Counted from the first letter of the stretch, positions 26,947-36,993 are shown. The stretch: 64,000 nucleotides of DNA from Pseudanabaena frigida (GCA_003242085.1 QBML01000018.1:46966-110965); one strand, 5' to 3'. Program-made: numbers and translations. The notes: a model not told the origin generated them from the sequence alone.

Positions 26947-28041
26947 ATGCTAAAACTCTTCAATTCATCTAAAGATAAGACAAACAATGCGATCGCCAAA
27001 GCGGTAAAATCCTTAACTCAACATGGAATCAGTGAAACAGAACAGGAGAATTTCATTGCTTTCTTACAAAGCGAAGACAACCGCTCTCTCTACCATACAA
27101 ATCCACGCCTGATTGCCGATCGGTTGAAGCTCTCAGAGCGCGATACATTAAAACTTTTAGTAGCATCCTTAAAGGAAGGAATTGTCACTCTTAATTGGGA
27201 CATCCAATGTCCAGTATGTCAGGGGGTTGATTTTGCAGCAACTCAATTATGCGATCTCAGGACATTGCATGTTTGTCCTGTGTGTTTTCACAAGCACGAG
27301 TCAGATGCCGATCGGCAAGTACGAGTTACATTTAGCATCGATGAAAGACTGCGATCGCTACCCAAAGAAGCAGACGATCCAGCATTTCGCAATCATGTTG
27401 ATGCCCAGTACGGAGTAGTTTCAGGACATCGACTCTTAACCTTACAAATGTTTCGCGAGCTATTCCCCCGTGAAACCATCCCGCCAAATGAAAGCTTACT
27501 GATTCGACAAGTCACAATTTTATTCACCGATTTAGCTGGTTCAACAGCTCTCTACAGCCAACAAGGAGATTCCCAAGCCTATAGCCTAGTCAATCAACAT
27601 TTTAATCTTCTCTTTGAAATTGTCGATCAACATAATGGCGCGGTAATTAAAACGATTGGCGACGCAATTATGGCAACCTTTACTTCGCCCGATGACGGGC
27701 TAAAAGCAGCGATCGCAATGCAAGCAAGAATGCAGAGTTTCAATCAGAGTATTCAATCTTCAGAGCATCAACTAATTCTTAAAATAGGTGTCCATGCAGG
27801 GCCTTGTATTAGTGTCAACCTCAACGATCGCAATGACTACTTTGGCACTACGGTGAATACTGCGGCAAGAGTCCAAGGTCTCAGTCAAGGCAATGACATC
27901 GTATTCACCGCATCGTTACGCAATCAAGCGCAGGCGATCGAATCTATAAAACACTACATTAGCGAACAGAGTTCTGTTAATTTAAAAGGCTTAAGCGAAC
28001 CAATAGTAGTTTTTCGGATGAAGGCTAATCATAAAATTTGA
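26947..28041 (+). CDS. Class III adenylate cyclase with zinc-ribbon-like N-terminal region (copy 2)
   Basis: Identical to 3454-4548: two CPVC knuckles, then a complete class III catalytic site (two Asp, the ATP-selecting Lys and the Asn/Arg pair). cAMP made here could feed the CRP-type site found at 51568-51583. Confidence 0.9.
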   Translation: MLKLFNSSKDKTNNAIAKAVKSLTQHGISETEQENFIAFLQSEDNRSLYHTNPRLIADRLKLSERDTLKLLVASLKEGIVTLNWDIQCPVCQGVDFAATQLCDLRTLHVCPVCFHKHESDADRQVRVTFSIDERLRSLPKEADDPAFRNHVDAQYGVVSGHRLLTLQMFRELFPRETIPPNESLLIRQVTILFTDLAGSTALYSQQGDSQAYSLVNQHFNLLFEIVDQHNGAVIKTIGDAIMATFTSPDDGLKAAIAMQARMQSFNQSIQSSEHQLILKIGVHAGPCISVNLNDRNDYFGTTVNTAARVQGLSQGNDIVFTASLRNQAQAIESIKHYISEQSSVNLKGLSEPIVVFRMKANHKI

Positions 28042-28057
28042 GATGTCATTAGAACCA

Positions 28058-28108
28058 CAAGAGATTTTTTAAAAGTGTTGATTCGCAACACTTTTAAAAA
28101 ATCTCTTG
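28058..28108. terminator. Long perfect hairpin (copy 2 of 4565-4615)
   Basis: Same 23-base arms and 5-base loop, after the cyclase stop. Confidence 0.7.
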
Positions 28109-28159
28109 CTTCGGGTTTAATCATAGATCGCTATGAGATTGCAGATGGAGTTTAAAATC

Positions 28160-28684
28160 ATGTCTAATCTAACTGAGAAGCCTAAAGCAGATTCCAAGAG
28201 CGTAAATTTAAAACGATTACTTTTATTCTCAGGACTTGGTGCTATCCCAATTGGAATTGCGGTATGTTTTATCTATGTTCCACCTAGTTGCGCTTGTCGC
28301 GATCGAGGCATAGATGCTTCTGGCGCTTACATCCGTGCTCAACAAGCATATTCCTTAGAACATAAAACTTTTACTAGTTCCTATCAATCTTTGGGTATTA
28401 AGGAGATACCTACACAAACACCTCTCTTCAATATTTCGACAGAAGTCAGTAAGGATAAAGTAGTCGTATATGGAACGCCACGAGATGTACCTACAGACTT
28501 GTTTCGATTAGGACTCACCAAAGCCGAAACTCGTAGTTTTGTGAATGCAGCTTTCTATGACAAAAAAAGCCAAACACCTATTTCTATATCTTGCGTATCT
28601 GAGAAAAGCACATTAGAGAAACCTCCAACCCCTGCTTTTAATGGAGAGAAATTGACTTGTCCTGTTGGTTTCACAAGTAAATAA
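28160..28684 (+). CDS. Pilin-like membrane-anchored protein (copy 2)
   Basis: Identical to 4667-5191. One N-terminal membrane segment and a small exported domain; function unknown. The start at 28160 is chosen for its ribosome site. Confidence 0.6.
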   Translation: MSNLTEKPKADSKSVNLKRLLLFSGLGAIPIGIAVCFIYVPPSCACRDRGIDASGAYIRAQQAYSLEHKTFTSSYQSLGIKEIPTQTPLFNISTEVSKDKVVVYGTPRDVPTDLFRLGLTKAETRSFVNAAFYDKKSQTPISISCVSEKSTLEKPPTPAFNGEKLTCPVGFTSK

Positions 28685-29076
28685 CGACTTGCCGCTATTC
28701 GCGAACAAAAAAGCCTCAATCAACCATTGAGAGCATTTCTCTGAAATGCTCTCAATGGTTGATTGATTTGATTTAAGCACAAAGTACTGTCTCTCTTTTT
28801 TGATTTCGCGATCGCTGAGAAGCATAAAAGTTAGATTCATTGTAAATTTTCCTTTCTCATACAATAAAGATTATCTAAAGAATTGATTAGAGAAAGACGA
28901 TTGCAAACTTAAATAAGTTTACATATTTATAGTCAAACAGTAGTTTATAGAAATTTTACAACTTAATGAAGTTCGAGTAATGCCCTCGTCGCAAGTGGGA
29001 GACATCACTCCATTAGCTTCATTTGATTGTAAAGCACTGTATACACTATTAGAAATGAGTGAACTAAGGTGCATGA
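28685..29076. other. Intergenic region upstream of pntA (copy 2)
   Basis: Contains the perfect hairpin at 28716-28766 and AT-rich DNA presumed to hold the pntA promoter. No gene seen. Confidence 0.6.
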
Positions 29077-30222
29077 ATGAAGATAGGCGTTATCAAGGAA
29101 ATAGAATTTGGAGAACGTAGGGTAGCTCTAATTCCTGAAGTGGTAGGTCGTTTGGTCAAAAATGGTTTAGAAGTTTTGATCGAAAGTCATGCTGGTGAAT
29201 CATCTTTTTTTGCGAATGATACTTATGAAGAAGTCGGAGCCAAGATTATTACAGATAAAAGTATTCTGATTAATGAGTCGGACATTTTATTAAAAGTGGG
29301 CGCACCTCGCGAAGAAGAGGTAAATATGTTCAAACAAGGGCAAATTACCATCGGATTTCTCAATCCTCTAGGTAGACCCGAACTGATTCGCCGCCTCGCG
29401 CATCAAGGTGTGACAGCGATGAGCATGGAAATGATCCCACGCAGCAGTCGGGCGCAGAGTATGGACGCACTATCTTCGCAAGCTTCGATCGCTGGTTACA
29501 AAGCAGTTCTCATTGCCGCAGCAGCATTACCCAAATATCTCCCGATGCTGACGACAGCAGCAGGCACAATCCCACCCGCAAAGGTGGTGGTGTTGGGCGC
29601 AGGTGTGGCAGGGCTTCAGGCGATCGCTACAGCTCGTCGTCTCGGCGCACAGGTTGAAGCTTACGATATCCGTCCCGCAGTGCGGGAAGAAGTCCAGAGT
29701 CTCGGTGCAAAATTTATTGACGTGTTTTTAGAAGAAGATACTACTGCCACAGGTGGCTATGCTAAAGAGATTTCAGAAGCTGCAAAACAACATGCTCAGG
29801 AGATCTTAGCTAAGCATATTAAAGAGGCGGATATTGTGATTACCACCGCCCAAGTCCCTGGACGTAAAGCACCTGTAATGGTCACAGATGCGATGATCGC
29901 GCAGATGAAGCGCGGCTCAATCATCGTCGATCTGGCTGGCGAACAGGGCGGTAATTGTGAAGGAACGGAAGCTGGCAAAGATGTTATTCGTCATGGAGCG
30001 ACCATTATTTCGCCAATTAATTTACCTTCTTCAATGCCGATTCATGCTTCGCAAAAATACGCTAAGAACTTGCTCAATCTTCTCAATCACATGATTAAGA
30101 AAGGCGAGCTAAATCTTGATTTTGAAGATGACATTATCAACAGCACTTGTATTACCCATGCTGGCGAGATCCGCAATCAGCGCGTAAAAGATGCTCTATC
30201 TCAATTAGCAGTTACCGTTTAA
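29077..30222 (+). CDS. pntA: NAD(P) transhydrogenase subunit alpha part 1
   Basis: The 381-residue protein is the soluble NAD(H)-binding domain I of proton-translocating transhydrogenase, which exchanges hydride between NADH and NADP+ using the proton gradient. It shows the family start MKIGVIKEIEFGERRVAL, the Rossmann motif VLGAGVAGLQAIATARRLGA and the segment VDLAGEQGGNCEGTEAG. As in other cyanobacteria the alpha subunit is split: the membrane part is encoded by the next gene (30291). A hairpin between the two (30232-30270) may tune stoichiometry. Confidence 0.95.
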   Translation: MKIGVIKEIEFGERRVALIPEVVGRLVKNGLEVLIESHAGESSFFANDTYEEVGAKIITDKSILINESDILLKVGAPREEEVNMFKQGQITIGFLNPLGRPELIRRLAHQGVTAMSMEMIPRSSRAQSMDALSSQASIAGYKAVLIAAAALPKYLPMLTTAAGTIPPAKVVVLGAGVAGLQAIATARRLGAQVEAYDIRPAVREEVQSLGAKFIDVFLEEDTTATGGYAKEISEAAKQHAQEILAKHIKEADIVITTAQVPGRKAPVMVTDAMIAQMKRGSIIVDLAGEQGGNCEGTEAGKDVIRHGATIISPINLPSSMPIHASQKYAKNLLNLLNHMIKKGELNLDFEDDIINSTCITHAGEIRNQRVKDALSQLAVTV

Positions 30223-30231
30223 TCCAAAAAC

Positions 30232-30270
30232 AGAGGTTAGGGTCGGCACTTCGTACCAACCCTAACCTCT
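30232..30270. repeat. Hairpin inside the pnt operon
   Basis: AGAGGTTAGGGT / ACCCTAACCTCT with inner pairing, in the 68-base gap between pntA and pntA2. It lies between genes that should be co-transcribed, so it is not simply an operon-end terminator. Confidence 0.65.
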
Positions 30271-30290
30271 ATTCCTAATAAAAATCAACT

Positions 30291-30581
30291 ATGAACGAAT
30301 CATTAATCAGCGCCCTATTTGTGTTTGCCCTTGCATCCTTTACAGGATTTGAAATAATCAACAAGATTCCACCAACACTGCATACACCTCTAATGTCTGG
30401 CTCCAATGCCATTTCAGGAATATCGGTAATCGGAGCTTTGATTGTAGCGGGTAGTGATGTAAATCCCAATCTCTCCGTAATCCTAGGATTGATATCCGTC
30501 GTCTGCGCCACAATCAACGTCGTTGGTGGCTTTCTCGTCACCGATCGCATGTTGCAAATGTTTAAAAAGAAAGAGGCATAA
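30291..30581 (+). CDS. pntA2: NAD(P) transhydrogenase subunit alpha part 2 (membrane)
   Basis: The 96-residue protein has three membrane segments (LISALFVFALASFTGFEII and others) and matches the membrane portion of the alpha subunit, including GFEIINKIPPTLHTPLMSG, a conserved family segment. It sits between pntA and pntB, 6 bases before pntB. Confidence 0.93.
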   Translation: MNESLISALFVFALASFTGFEIINKIPPTLHTPLMSGSNAISGISVIGALIVAGSDVNPNLSVILGLISVVCATINVVGGFLVTDRMLQMFKKKEA

Positions 30582-30587
30582 ATCACC

Positions 30588-32000
30588 GTGTTTGAGAATA
30601 TGTTGGATTATCTGCCTACTGGAATTCAGTTAACTTATTTAGTAGCTGCTTCACTCTTTATTGTCGGTCTCAAACAGATGGGATCGCCTGCCACAGCACG
30701 TGGTGGTAATTTACTAGGGGCGATCGCGATGCTTCTAGCAGTCATCGCCACGTTGCTCGATAAGCAAGTATTAAGCTATGGCTTGATATTGGTAGCGATC
30801 GCAATCGGCTCAGCGATCGGTTCGCTAATTGCTTACAGAGTTGCCATGACCGATATGCCCCAGATGGTGGGCTTATTGAATGGATTAGGAGGTCTAGCTT
30901 CCTCTCTAGTTGCCGTAGGTGAATATTGGCGAGTAATTAGTCACGGTCAAACCTTACCCCTCGTCGATAATCTCTCGATTATGGCAAGCGTCTTGATCGG
31001 TAATATAACTTTTACGGGCAGTATGATTGCCTTCGCCAAACTCCAAGGGATCATGAAAGGTGCACCGATTCGATTCGCCTATCAGCAAACGATCAATATT
31101 CTCCTATTAGCTGCCTTCGCCTTTGGTGCTGCCATGTTGATTGCTAATCCTGCCGATCTCGCAGGATTCATCGGCATTAATATCATCTCATTATTAGTTG
31201 GCGTGTTATTCGTGATCCCCATCGGTGGTGGCGATATGCCTGTCGTCATCTCACTGCTCAACTCCCTCTCAGGGGTTGCCGCAAGTGCCGCAGGTTTTGT
31301 AGTAATGAATAATGTCTTGATCATTTCTGGCGCGTTAGTTGGCGCTTCGGGATTAATTCTCACCCAGATTATGTGCAAAGCGATGAACCGCACCCTTCCC
31401 AACGTGTTGTTTAGCGGTTTTGGCACAACTCCAGTTACAGAGGGTGCGACGAGTGACAGTACTAACAAAACTGTTAAAACTATCGATCCTGAAGAATGCG
31501 CGATGATGTTGGGCTATGCGCGATCGGTGGTGATTGTCCCAGGATATGGCATGGCGGTCGCTCAAGCGCAACATGCCGTTCGCGAGTTGTCGGATCTACT
31601 AGAGCGTAAAGGTGTCGAAGTGAAATTTGCAATCCACCCTGTTGCGGGTCGGATGCCTGGGCATATGAATGTTCTGCTAGCAGAAGCAAATGTTCCCTAT
31701 TCGCAACTATACGATATGGACGATATCAATACGCAATTTGAGAATACTGATGTGGTATTGATTATCGGCGCTAATGATGTAGTCAACCCTGCGGCACGAA
31801 CAAATCAAGCCAGCCCCATTTATGGAATGCCGATTCTCGAAGTAGATAGAGCCAAAAATGCGATCGTGATCAAGCGTGGTATGAGTGCAGGCTTTGCGGG
31901 AGTCGAAAACGAACTGTTCTATCAACAAAAAACAATGATGCTATTTGGTGGTGCTAAAGACATGGTGGCAAAGCTAGCCAATGAGCTAAAACAAATTTAA
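30588..32000 (+). CDS. pntB: NAD(P) transhydrogenase subunit beta
   Basis: The 470-residue protein starts at GTG. It has eight to nine membrane segments followed by the NADP(H)-binding domain III with VVIVPGYGMAVAQAQHAVRE, HPVAGRMPGHMNVLLAEA and GANDVVNPAAR, all classic PntB sequences. It completes the proton channel and the NADP site. Start spacing to pntA2 (6 bases) shows translational coupling. Confidence 0.96.
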   Translation: MFENMLDYLPTGIQLTYLVAASLFIVGLKQMGSPATARGGNLLGAIAMLLAVIATLLDKQVLSYGLILVAIAIGSAIGSLIAYRVAMTDMPQMVGLLNGLGGLASSLVAVGEYWRVISHGQTLPLVDNLSIMASVLIGNITFTGSMIAFAKLQGIMKGAPIRFAYQQTINILLLAAFAFGAAMLIANPADLAGFIGINIISLLVGVLFVIPIGGGDMPVVISLLNSLSGVAASAAGFVVMNNVLIISGALVGASGLILTQIMCKAMNRTLPNVLFSGFGTTPVTEGATSDSTNKTVKTIDPEECAMMLGYARSVVIVPGYGMAVAQAQHAVRELSDLLERKGVEVKFAIHPVAGRMPGHMNVLLAEANVPYSQLYDMDDINTQFENTDVVLIIGANDVVNPAARTNQASPIYGMPILEVDRAKNAIVIKRGMSAGFAGVENELFYQQKTMMLFGGAKDMVAKLANELKQI

Positions 32001-32018
32001 GAGGATTGAGATTAAACC

Positions 32019-32222
32019 ATGAGTTTACAGCGCATTTCGACAATCTTTCTGGGGGCGATCGGCATCGCATTATTGATTTTCGCCATCTGGCTGTTCAACA
32101 ATGTTCCTTATACAGTTTTTGCGGCACAGATGTTTGGACTCGGTGGCTTGGCAATCATCGCGATCGCTGTTCTGGTTTATCGATCAACTAGCTTTCTAGA
32201 AGTAATTCGCGCTTATGTCTAA
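32019..32222 (+). CDS. Small two-segment membrane protein downstream of pntB
   Basis: The 67-residue protein has two hydrophobic segments (ISTIFLGAIGIALLIFAIWLF and MFGLGGLAIIAIAVLVY). It starts 18 bases after pntB with GAGG upstream, so it is probably the last gene of the pnt operon. I do not know a function; an accessory role in the transhydrogenase is only a guess. Confidence 0.65.
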   Translation: MSLQRISTIFLGAIGIALLIFAIWLFNNVPYTVFAAQMFGLGGLAIIAIAVLVYRSTSFLEVIRAYV

Positions 32223-32253
32223 GATAGATAAAAGCAAAAGCAATCTACCAACA

Positions 32254-32360
32254 GTATAGCGGTTTTCATTTTGCCTACGGCAAAATGAAAACTCAAAAAC
32301 CTTACTGGGATTGATTTTTTGTTTTCAAATGAGTATGCACTCAATCGAAACCCGCTATAC
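32254..32360. mobile_element. MITE-like element with GTATAGCGG inverted ends
   Basis: It starts GTATAGCGGTTTTCATT and ends GAAACCCGCTATAC, giving imperfect terminal inverted repeats of about 14 bases over 107 bases, with an internal hairpin CATTTTGCC/GGCAAAATG. It has no coding capacity and sits between pntB's operon and acsF. TA-type target duplication is possible but not certain. Confidence 0.55.
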
Positions 32361-32430
32361 GTATATCGAGTTTGCTAAGCGATCGACTATGTGTGGATTG
32401 TAAGTCTATTATGCTAAAACAAATTTAGTT

Positions 32431-32482
32431 CTTATAAAAAAGAAGAGGGAATCACTAAGTAATTCCCTCTTCTTTTTTATAA
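32431..32482. terminator. Bidirectional Rho-independent terminator between pnt operon and acsF
   Basis: CTTATAAAAAAGAAGAGGGAA and on, perfectly paired, with A-run before and T-run after the stem. Suited to end acsF (minus strand) and the rightward transcript. Confidence 0.8.
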
Positions 32483-32509
32483 GTAAACGTCAAGCACTCA
32501 CTTTTTCTT

Positions 32510-33589
32510 TTAGAGAACTACTCCCTTGGGAGTGGGAATAGAAGGTTGTAAATACATCGTCAAGAACTGTAAACCATTATTAGCAAGGTAAGGGAGCTTT
32601 TGAACTTTTTTCAACCATTCGGGAGAACTAGATTCATCAATCTGCACTAACTTTGCATTGTTCTCTTCGCACTTCTTCAGGCAAGCCCAGAATTTAGGAT
32701 TTTCTAAATCCATAATTACAGGGAAAGCTTTCGCCGCATCGCGATTGGTTTCACGCAGAACTTCATCGACATACTTTCTAGTATCCATACCAATGGATTC
32801 ATAGAACTCATTACGGACACAGATATCATTTAGATACATGGTAGCAAACACCGATAGTAAGAAGAACTTACTCCAGAGATTGGCTCTAATACCCTTGATA
32901 TTATTTTGCTCACTGCGGAGAAGTAAGCTACAGAAATCACCATGACGGCTCTCATCTTGACACCAATTTTCAAAGAAATTGAAGATTGGATAGATGCGAT
33001 ATTCTGGGTGAGACAAGAAATGCTGATGGATTTTGATGTAGCGCCAGTAACCAATCTTTTCCGATAGATAAGTGGCGTAAAAAATAAACTTCGGTGCGAA
33101 GTAAACATACTTCTTGGTTTTCGATAATGTCGAAAGGTCAAGTTGCAGATCGAAGTCTGGCATCGCCTTATTCAGAAAACCAGCGTGACGAGCTTCATCA
33201 CGACTCATCAAGCTGAAAATTTCAGCCATCAGAGGATTCTTATCCTTGATTTTGACGGCAATTTCTTTGTATAGCAAAAATCCTGAAAACTCCGAGGTGC
33301 AAGATCCTTCAAGAAACACGCGAAAATGCTCTCTCACCTTAGGATCGATATGATTCCAATCTTGATTGAAATCAGCAGTACGAACAAAGTGACGACGGTT
33401 ATAGTCAAATTTAAATTCTTCGAGGATCGCTTCATAATCTGGTGTTAGATCGAAGATATCCATATTTGCCATCGCTTCAAAGTCAGTGGTGTAGAAGCGT
33501 GGAGTTAGGATCGATTCGCGTCGGCCAGTCCCGTTAACCTTTTGTTGGTTTGACTGGCTTACATCGGGTTTAGAAGGGGTAGCTACCAT
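32510..33589 (-). CDS. acsF: Mg-protoporphyrin IX monomethyl ester (oxidative) cyclase
   Basis: The 359-residue di-iron enzyme makes the isocyclic ring of chlorophyll using oxygen. The ligand motifs are visible: EGSCTSEFSGF, SRDEARHAGFL and DESRHGDF (ExxH pairs). Starts such as SILTPRFYTTDFEAMANMDI are typical of cyanobacterial AcsF. Length matches the family (about 358). It is monocistronic, ending at the bidirectional terminator. Confidence 0.97.
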   Translation of the reverse strand: MVATPSKPDVSQSNQQKVNGTGRRESILTPRFYTTDFEAMANMDIFDLTPDYEAILEEFKFDYNRRHFVRTADFNQDWNHIDPKVREHFRVFLEGSCTSEFSGFLLYKEIAVKIKDKNPLMAEIFSLMSRDEARHAGFLNKAMPDFDLQLDLSTLSKTKKYVYFAPKFIFYATYLSEKIGYWRYIKIHQHFLSHPEYRIYPIFNFFENWCQDESRHGDFCSLLLRSEQNNIKGIRANLWSKFFLLSVFATMYLNDICVRNEFYESIGMDTRKYVDEVLRETNRDAAKAFPVIMDLENPKFWACLKKCEENNAKLVQIDESSSPEWLKKVQKLPYLANNGLQFLTMYLQPSIPTPKGVVL

Positions 33590-33737
33590 AGTTCGTGCTG
33601 TTTTCTTTTATGCTGCTAGAAGATTTTGTTAATAAATTGCAGTTTATATACCTATATGACTGCCTATTTTACGACTACTGTCTAGTTTATGGGTAGTTAT
33701 ATCTAGAAATAAGGTTTGCTTGTTAAGAAGCGTTAAG

Positions 33738-35435
33738 CTATTTATTGGCGATCGCCGCATCAATTTGCTCGATACTAAGAGTCCGCAACAAGCTCACCTG
33801 TGCCGCAGGGGTAGATATATTCGCAAAATATTCAGAAGTGAGATAATCTGTATACGTAGCTTCTTGGACTAGATGCTTTTTGAAGAAGGCAACACTCAGC
33901 AACTTCAAATAATCTTGCGAGGCGATCGCATTTGGTCCAGCTAAAACACTGCTTATTTCAGGACTCAGGCGATCGTCTGATGTAATTGCCGTAACCGCCG
34001 TATGTCCCGCTCTATTCAGTAGTACCAAATAGCGACTTGGAGCAGTTAACCAAGTAAAAGGTACGATTTGCTCGGAGACCACAGGAGCAAACGTATCATC
34101 AGAACTGCCAACGATCGCGATCGGTACAGTGATTTTGCTAAACGCTGCCTTCCCTAAGACATGGCTTGTCACTGGATTAACCGCAATTACCGCAGTAATG
34201 CGCGAATCTCCCAATTTATAGGCTTGGTTGGGTAGTCCTAGCGCCACACATTGCAATAACAGTGAAGCATTCCATTTATATTTACCTTGGCAAACTTCTC
34301 CAAGATCGGCAAACTGGATCTGAGCGTCGCTGACTAAAGCCAAAGCCGCATACCCACCAAAAGAGTGACCAATCATGCCCACACTCTTCCAATTGATGTT
34401 ATTAGCCTGAGGTGACTTTTCTAAATAATTCAGAACCGCAGTTATATCTTGAGGACGCTCAATAAAGCTCTCTGGTGGTGCAATCTCACTGGCAGCACCA
34501 ATAATTAATTTATCTAATTGCTCTGCACTACTATTAGGTGAAACCGTCAGCACAACTGCAAAGCCATAGGATGCTAGATGTTCAGCAAGATAGAGTAGTG
34601 GCTCGCGGTTAGAAATTAGACCAGGATAGATAACGATCGCAGGAAGAGGTTTGAGATTAGCGTTGATAAGTTTGGGGACAAACAGATAAAACGGAATTTC
34701 ATATTTACTATTTAGCGCTGGTGCTTTGAGGCTATATCGCTCCCACTTCATGTTCCCTGCTTCACGTAAGTCCGCCAACTGTAAAGGAGTCGGTAAAGTC
34801 GATGTTACTGGCGGGTTTGAAGGTATCGCTTGCTTTATTGCCTCGTTATTGACCATTTGCACGACTCTTTGAGTGTTCTGGAGCAAATCACTCAATTCTC
34901 CTACTGTTTGCAAACCCTCTTGAATATCAAAATAAATATCTGAGGTAGGGAATTTACGTAAGAAATTTAATAAAGATAAACCGTTCTGTTTATCAACTGT
35001 TGCCAAAACTGCCGCAGCGCGAATTGCTCGATTTCCTGATAGGTTAGGGCCAGTCCTGATAAATTCGCCTAAGATATCCAATGCTCTTTCGCCCTGAGAA
35101 GTATAAAGAAATCTAGATAACAGAGATACAGGCACATCAGCTCTCTCTGACAAAATTCGCCGAAACGTCGCCATATCTGGCGCAGAAATATAACGAGATG
35201 CCATATCAAGAGCACCACGTAACTCTCCAGTTTTAGCAAAAACCTCCAAGTCATCAACAGATACTGAAACCTCAAAAACATTAAATCTAAAATTTACCGT
35301 TTCGGCTGCTTCACTAGACTTAACGCTCGTCCCTCCACTAATTGCCCCGATCGCACTAAGCAAAATCATTAACGTAGCAGATCGGATAACCAATCGCGAG
35401 CAAATACCGGCGATCGCATCTGTTAGATATTTCAT
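33738..35435 (-). CDS. Exported alpha/beta hydrolase with N-terminal DUF1400
   Basis: The 565-residue protein begins with a signal/membrane segment (LVIRSATLMILLSAIGAISG) and a DUF1400 region (about 45-150, FNVFEVSVSVDDLEVFAKTG), common in cyanobacterial predicted lipases. The hydrolase domain has the nucleophile elbow GHSFGGYAAL and a late GHTAV His region, resembling PAF-acetylhydrolase/dienelactone hydrolases. The substrate is unknown. Divergent from chlP. Confidence 0.87.
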   Translation of the reverse strand: MKYLTDAIAGICSRLVIRSATLMILLSAIGAISGGTSVKSSEAAETVNFRFNVFEVSVSVDDLEVFAKTGELRGALDMASRYISAPDMATFRRILSERADVPVSLLSRFLYTSQGERALDILGEFIRTGPNLSGNRAIRAAAVLATVDKQNGLSLLNFLRKFPTSDIYFDIQEGLQTVGELSDLLQNTQRVVQMVNNEAIKQAIPSNPPVTSTLPTPLQLADLREAGNMKWERYSLKAPALNSKYEIPFYLFVPKLINANLKPLPAIVIYPGLISNREPLLYLAEHLASYGFAVVLTVSPNSSAEQLDKLIIGAASEIAPPESFIERPQDITAVLNYLEKSPQANNINWKSVGMIGHSFGGYAALALVSDAQIQFADLGEVCQGKYKWNASLLLQCVALGLPNQAYKLGDSRITAVIAVNPVTSHVLGKAAFSKITVPIAIVGSSDDTFAPVVSEQIVPFTWLTAPSRYLVLLNRAGHTAVTAITSDDRLSPEISSVLAGPNAIASQDYLKLLSVAFFKKHLVQEATYTDYLTSEYFANISTPAAQVSLLRTLSIEQIDAAIANK

Positions 35436-35700
35436 AATTTAGCTTTCTTTGTTTTAGCTTTTTGTGAAGGCTTTTCTAAAAGCTAACACGAAATTTATCT
35501 TTGATAGGTTTAAGAAGAGTTCTCTTCATAAACCCAGAAATAAGAAGTAACGCATCAACTTTCTTGATTTTTGGCTGACGCTCGCGATATACAAAACAAT
35601 ACAAATGTTAATATTCATCAATTTTGCCCCAACCGCTAGGGTGCAATGCTAACATCCAAAATAGTTAAAAGATGATTAAACAAAGCTTTAGGAGCGCATT

Positions 35701-36921
35701 TTGACATTACGAGTTGCTGTTGTAGGCGGCGGACCTGCGGGTTCCTGTGCGGCTGAAACACTTGCCAAAGCAGGAATTGAGACCTACATATTCGAGCGTA
35801 AGCTAGACAACGCCAAACCCTGCGGTGGAGCAATTCCTCTATGTATGGTTTCAGAATTTGAGTTGCCTGACGAAATTATCGATCGCCGCGTCCGCAACAT
35901 GAAAATGATCTCTCCCAGCAATGTGGAAGTAGATATCAAACTAGACAATCCCGATGAATATATCGGCATGTGTCGTCGTGAAGTTTTAGATGCTTTTTTA
36001 CGCAATCGTGCGGCTGACCTTGGAGCAAAGCTAATCAATGGTCGCATTCTCGATATTAAGATTACTGAAAATGGCAAGCAGCCTTATGTGCTGACCTACT
36101 CAGATTTTGCTGAAGGTGGCAATGAAGGTGTTATGCGTACCCTCGAAGTCGATCTGATTGTCGGTGCTGATGGCGCTAACTCGGTAGTAGCCAAAGCGAT
36201 CGATGCTGGTGACTATAACTATGCGATCGCCTTCCAAGAGCGCATTCGTATTTCACCAGACAAGATGGAATATTACAAAGATTTAGCAGAAATGTACGTT
36301 GGCGATGATGTTTCGCCCGATTTCTACGCATGGGTATTCCCTAAATACGATCATGTGGCAGTTGGTACTGGCACGATGCATAAAAACCAACGCCTGATCA
36401 AGAAGCTACAGGCAGGCATTCGCGCTCGCGCTTTGCCCAGAATCGAAGGTGGCGAAGTGATTAAGGTCGAAGCCCATCCAATTCCCGAACATCCACGTCC
36501 TCGCCGTGTCGTCGGTCGTGTTGCCCTCGTCGGTGATGCGGCTGGCTATGTTACCAAGTCCAGTGGTGAAGGTATTTATTTTGCTGCTAAGTCTGGTCGG
36601 ATGTGTGCTGAGGCGATCGTGGAGTTTGCCGAAGCAGGTAAGCGCATTCCTACTGAAGCCGATCTCAAGGTTTACATCAAGCGTTGGGATAAGCAGTATG
36701 GTCTCACTTACAAAGTCCTAGACATTCTCCAGAATGTTTTTTACGCCACAAACGCTACCCGTGAGGCATTTGTAGAAATGTGCGCCGATAAAGATGTACA
36801 AAAGCTCACCTTTGATAGCTATCTCTACAAAACTGTTGTACCAGCCAATCCTTTCACGCAGCTAAAAATTACCGCTAAAACCATCGGTAGTTTATTGAGA
36901 GGCAATGCTCTAGCCCCTTAA
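35701..36921 (+). CDS. chlP: Geranylgeranyl diphosphate/chlorophyll reductase
   Basis: The 406-residue flavoprotein reduces the geranylgeranyl side chain to phytyl for chlorophyll and tocopherol. It starts at TTG, with AGGAG correctly spaced. It shows the FAD motif VAVVGGGPAGSCAAETLAKAG, CGGAIPLCMVSEF, and VGDAAGYVTKSSGEGIYFAAKSG. Length and sequence fit ChlP closely. A hairpin at its stop (36920-36961) separates it from psbM. Confidence 0.97.
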   Translation: MTLRVAVVGGGPAGSCAAETLAKAGIETYIFERKLDNAKPCGGAIPLCMVSEFELPDEIIDRRVRNMKMISPSNVEVDIKLDNPDEYIGMCRREVLDAFLRNRAADLGAKLINGRILDIKITENGKQPYVLTYSDFAEGGNEGVMRTLEVDLIVGADGANSVVAKAIDAGDYNYAIAFQERIRISPDKMEYYKDLAEMYVGDDVSPDFYAWVFPKYDHVAVGTGTMHKNQRLIKKLQAGIRARALPRIEGGEVIKVEAHPIPEHPRPRRVVGRVALVGDAAGYVTKSSGEGIYFAAKSGRMCAEAIVEFAEAGKRIPTEADLKVYIKRWDKQYGLTYKVLDILQNVFYATNATREAFVEMCADKDVQKLTFDSYLYKTVVPANPFTQLKITAKTIGSLLRGNALAP

Positions 36922-36993
36922 ATAAAACAAGGAGTGCGTAAACGCACTCCTTGTTTTATTTAAAAAAATCATAGCCCTAGGGCTATGATTTTT
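36920..36993. terminator. Two hairpins between convergent chlP and psbM
   Basis: 36920-36961: AAATAAAACAAGGAGTGCG with its complement around TAAA. 36966-36993: AAAATCATAGCCCTAGGGCTATGATTTT in two arms. T-runs follow on both strands, so these probably end both genes. Confidence 0.75.

Larger units (their letters stand above)
23494..29746. repeat. Long direct repeat, copy 2 (native context)
   Basis: Same sequence as 1-6253. Here the left side is inside an intact cytochrome b gene and the right side inside an intact pntA that continues to pntA2 and pntB. This is therefore the likely original location. Confidence 0.95.
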
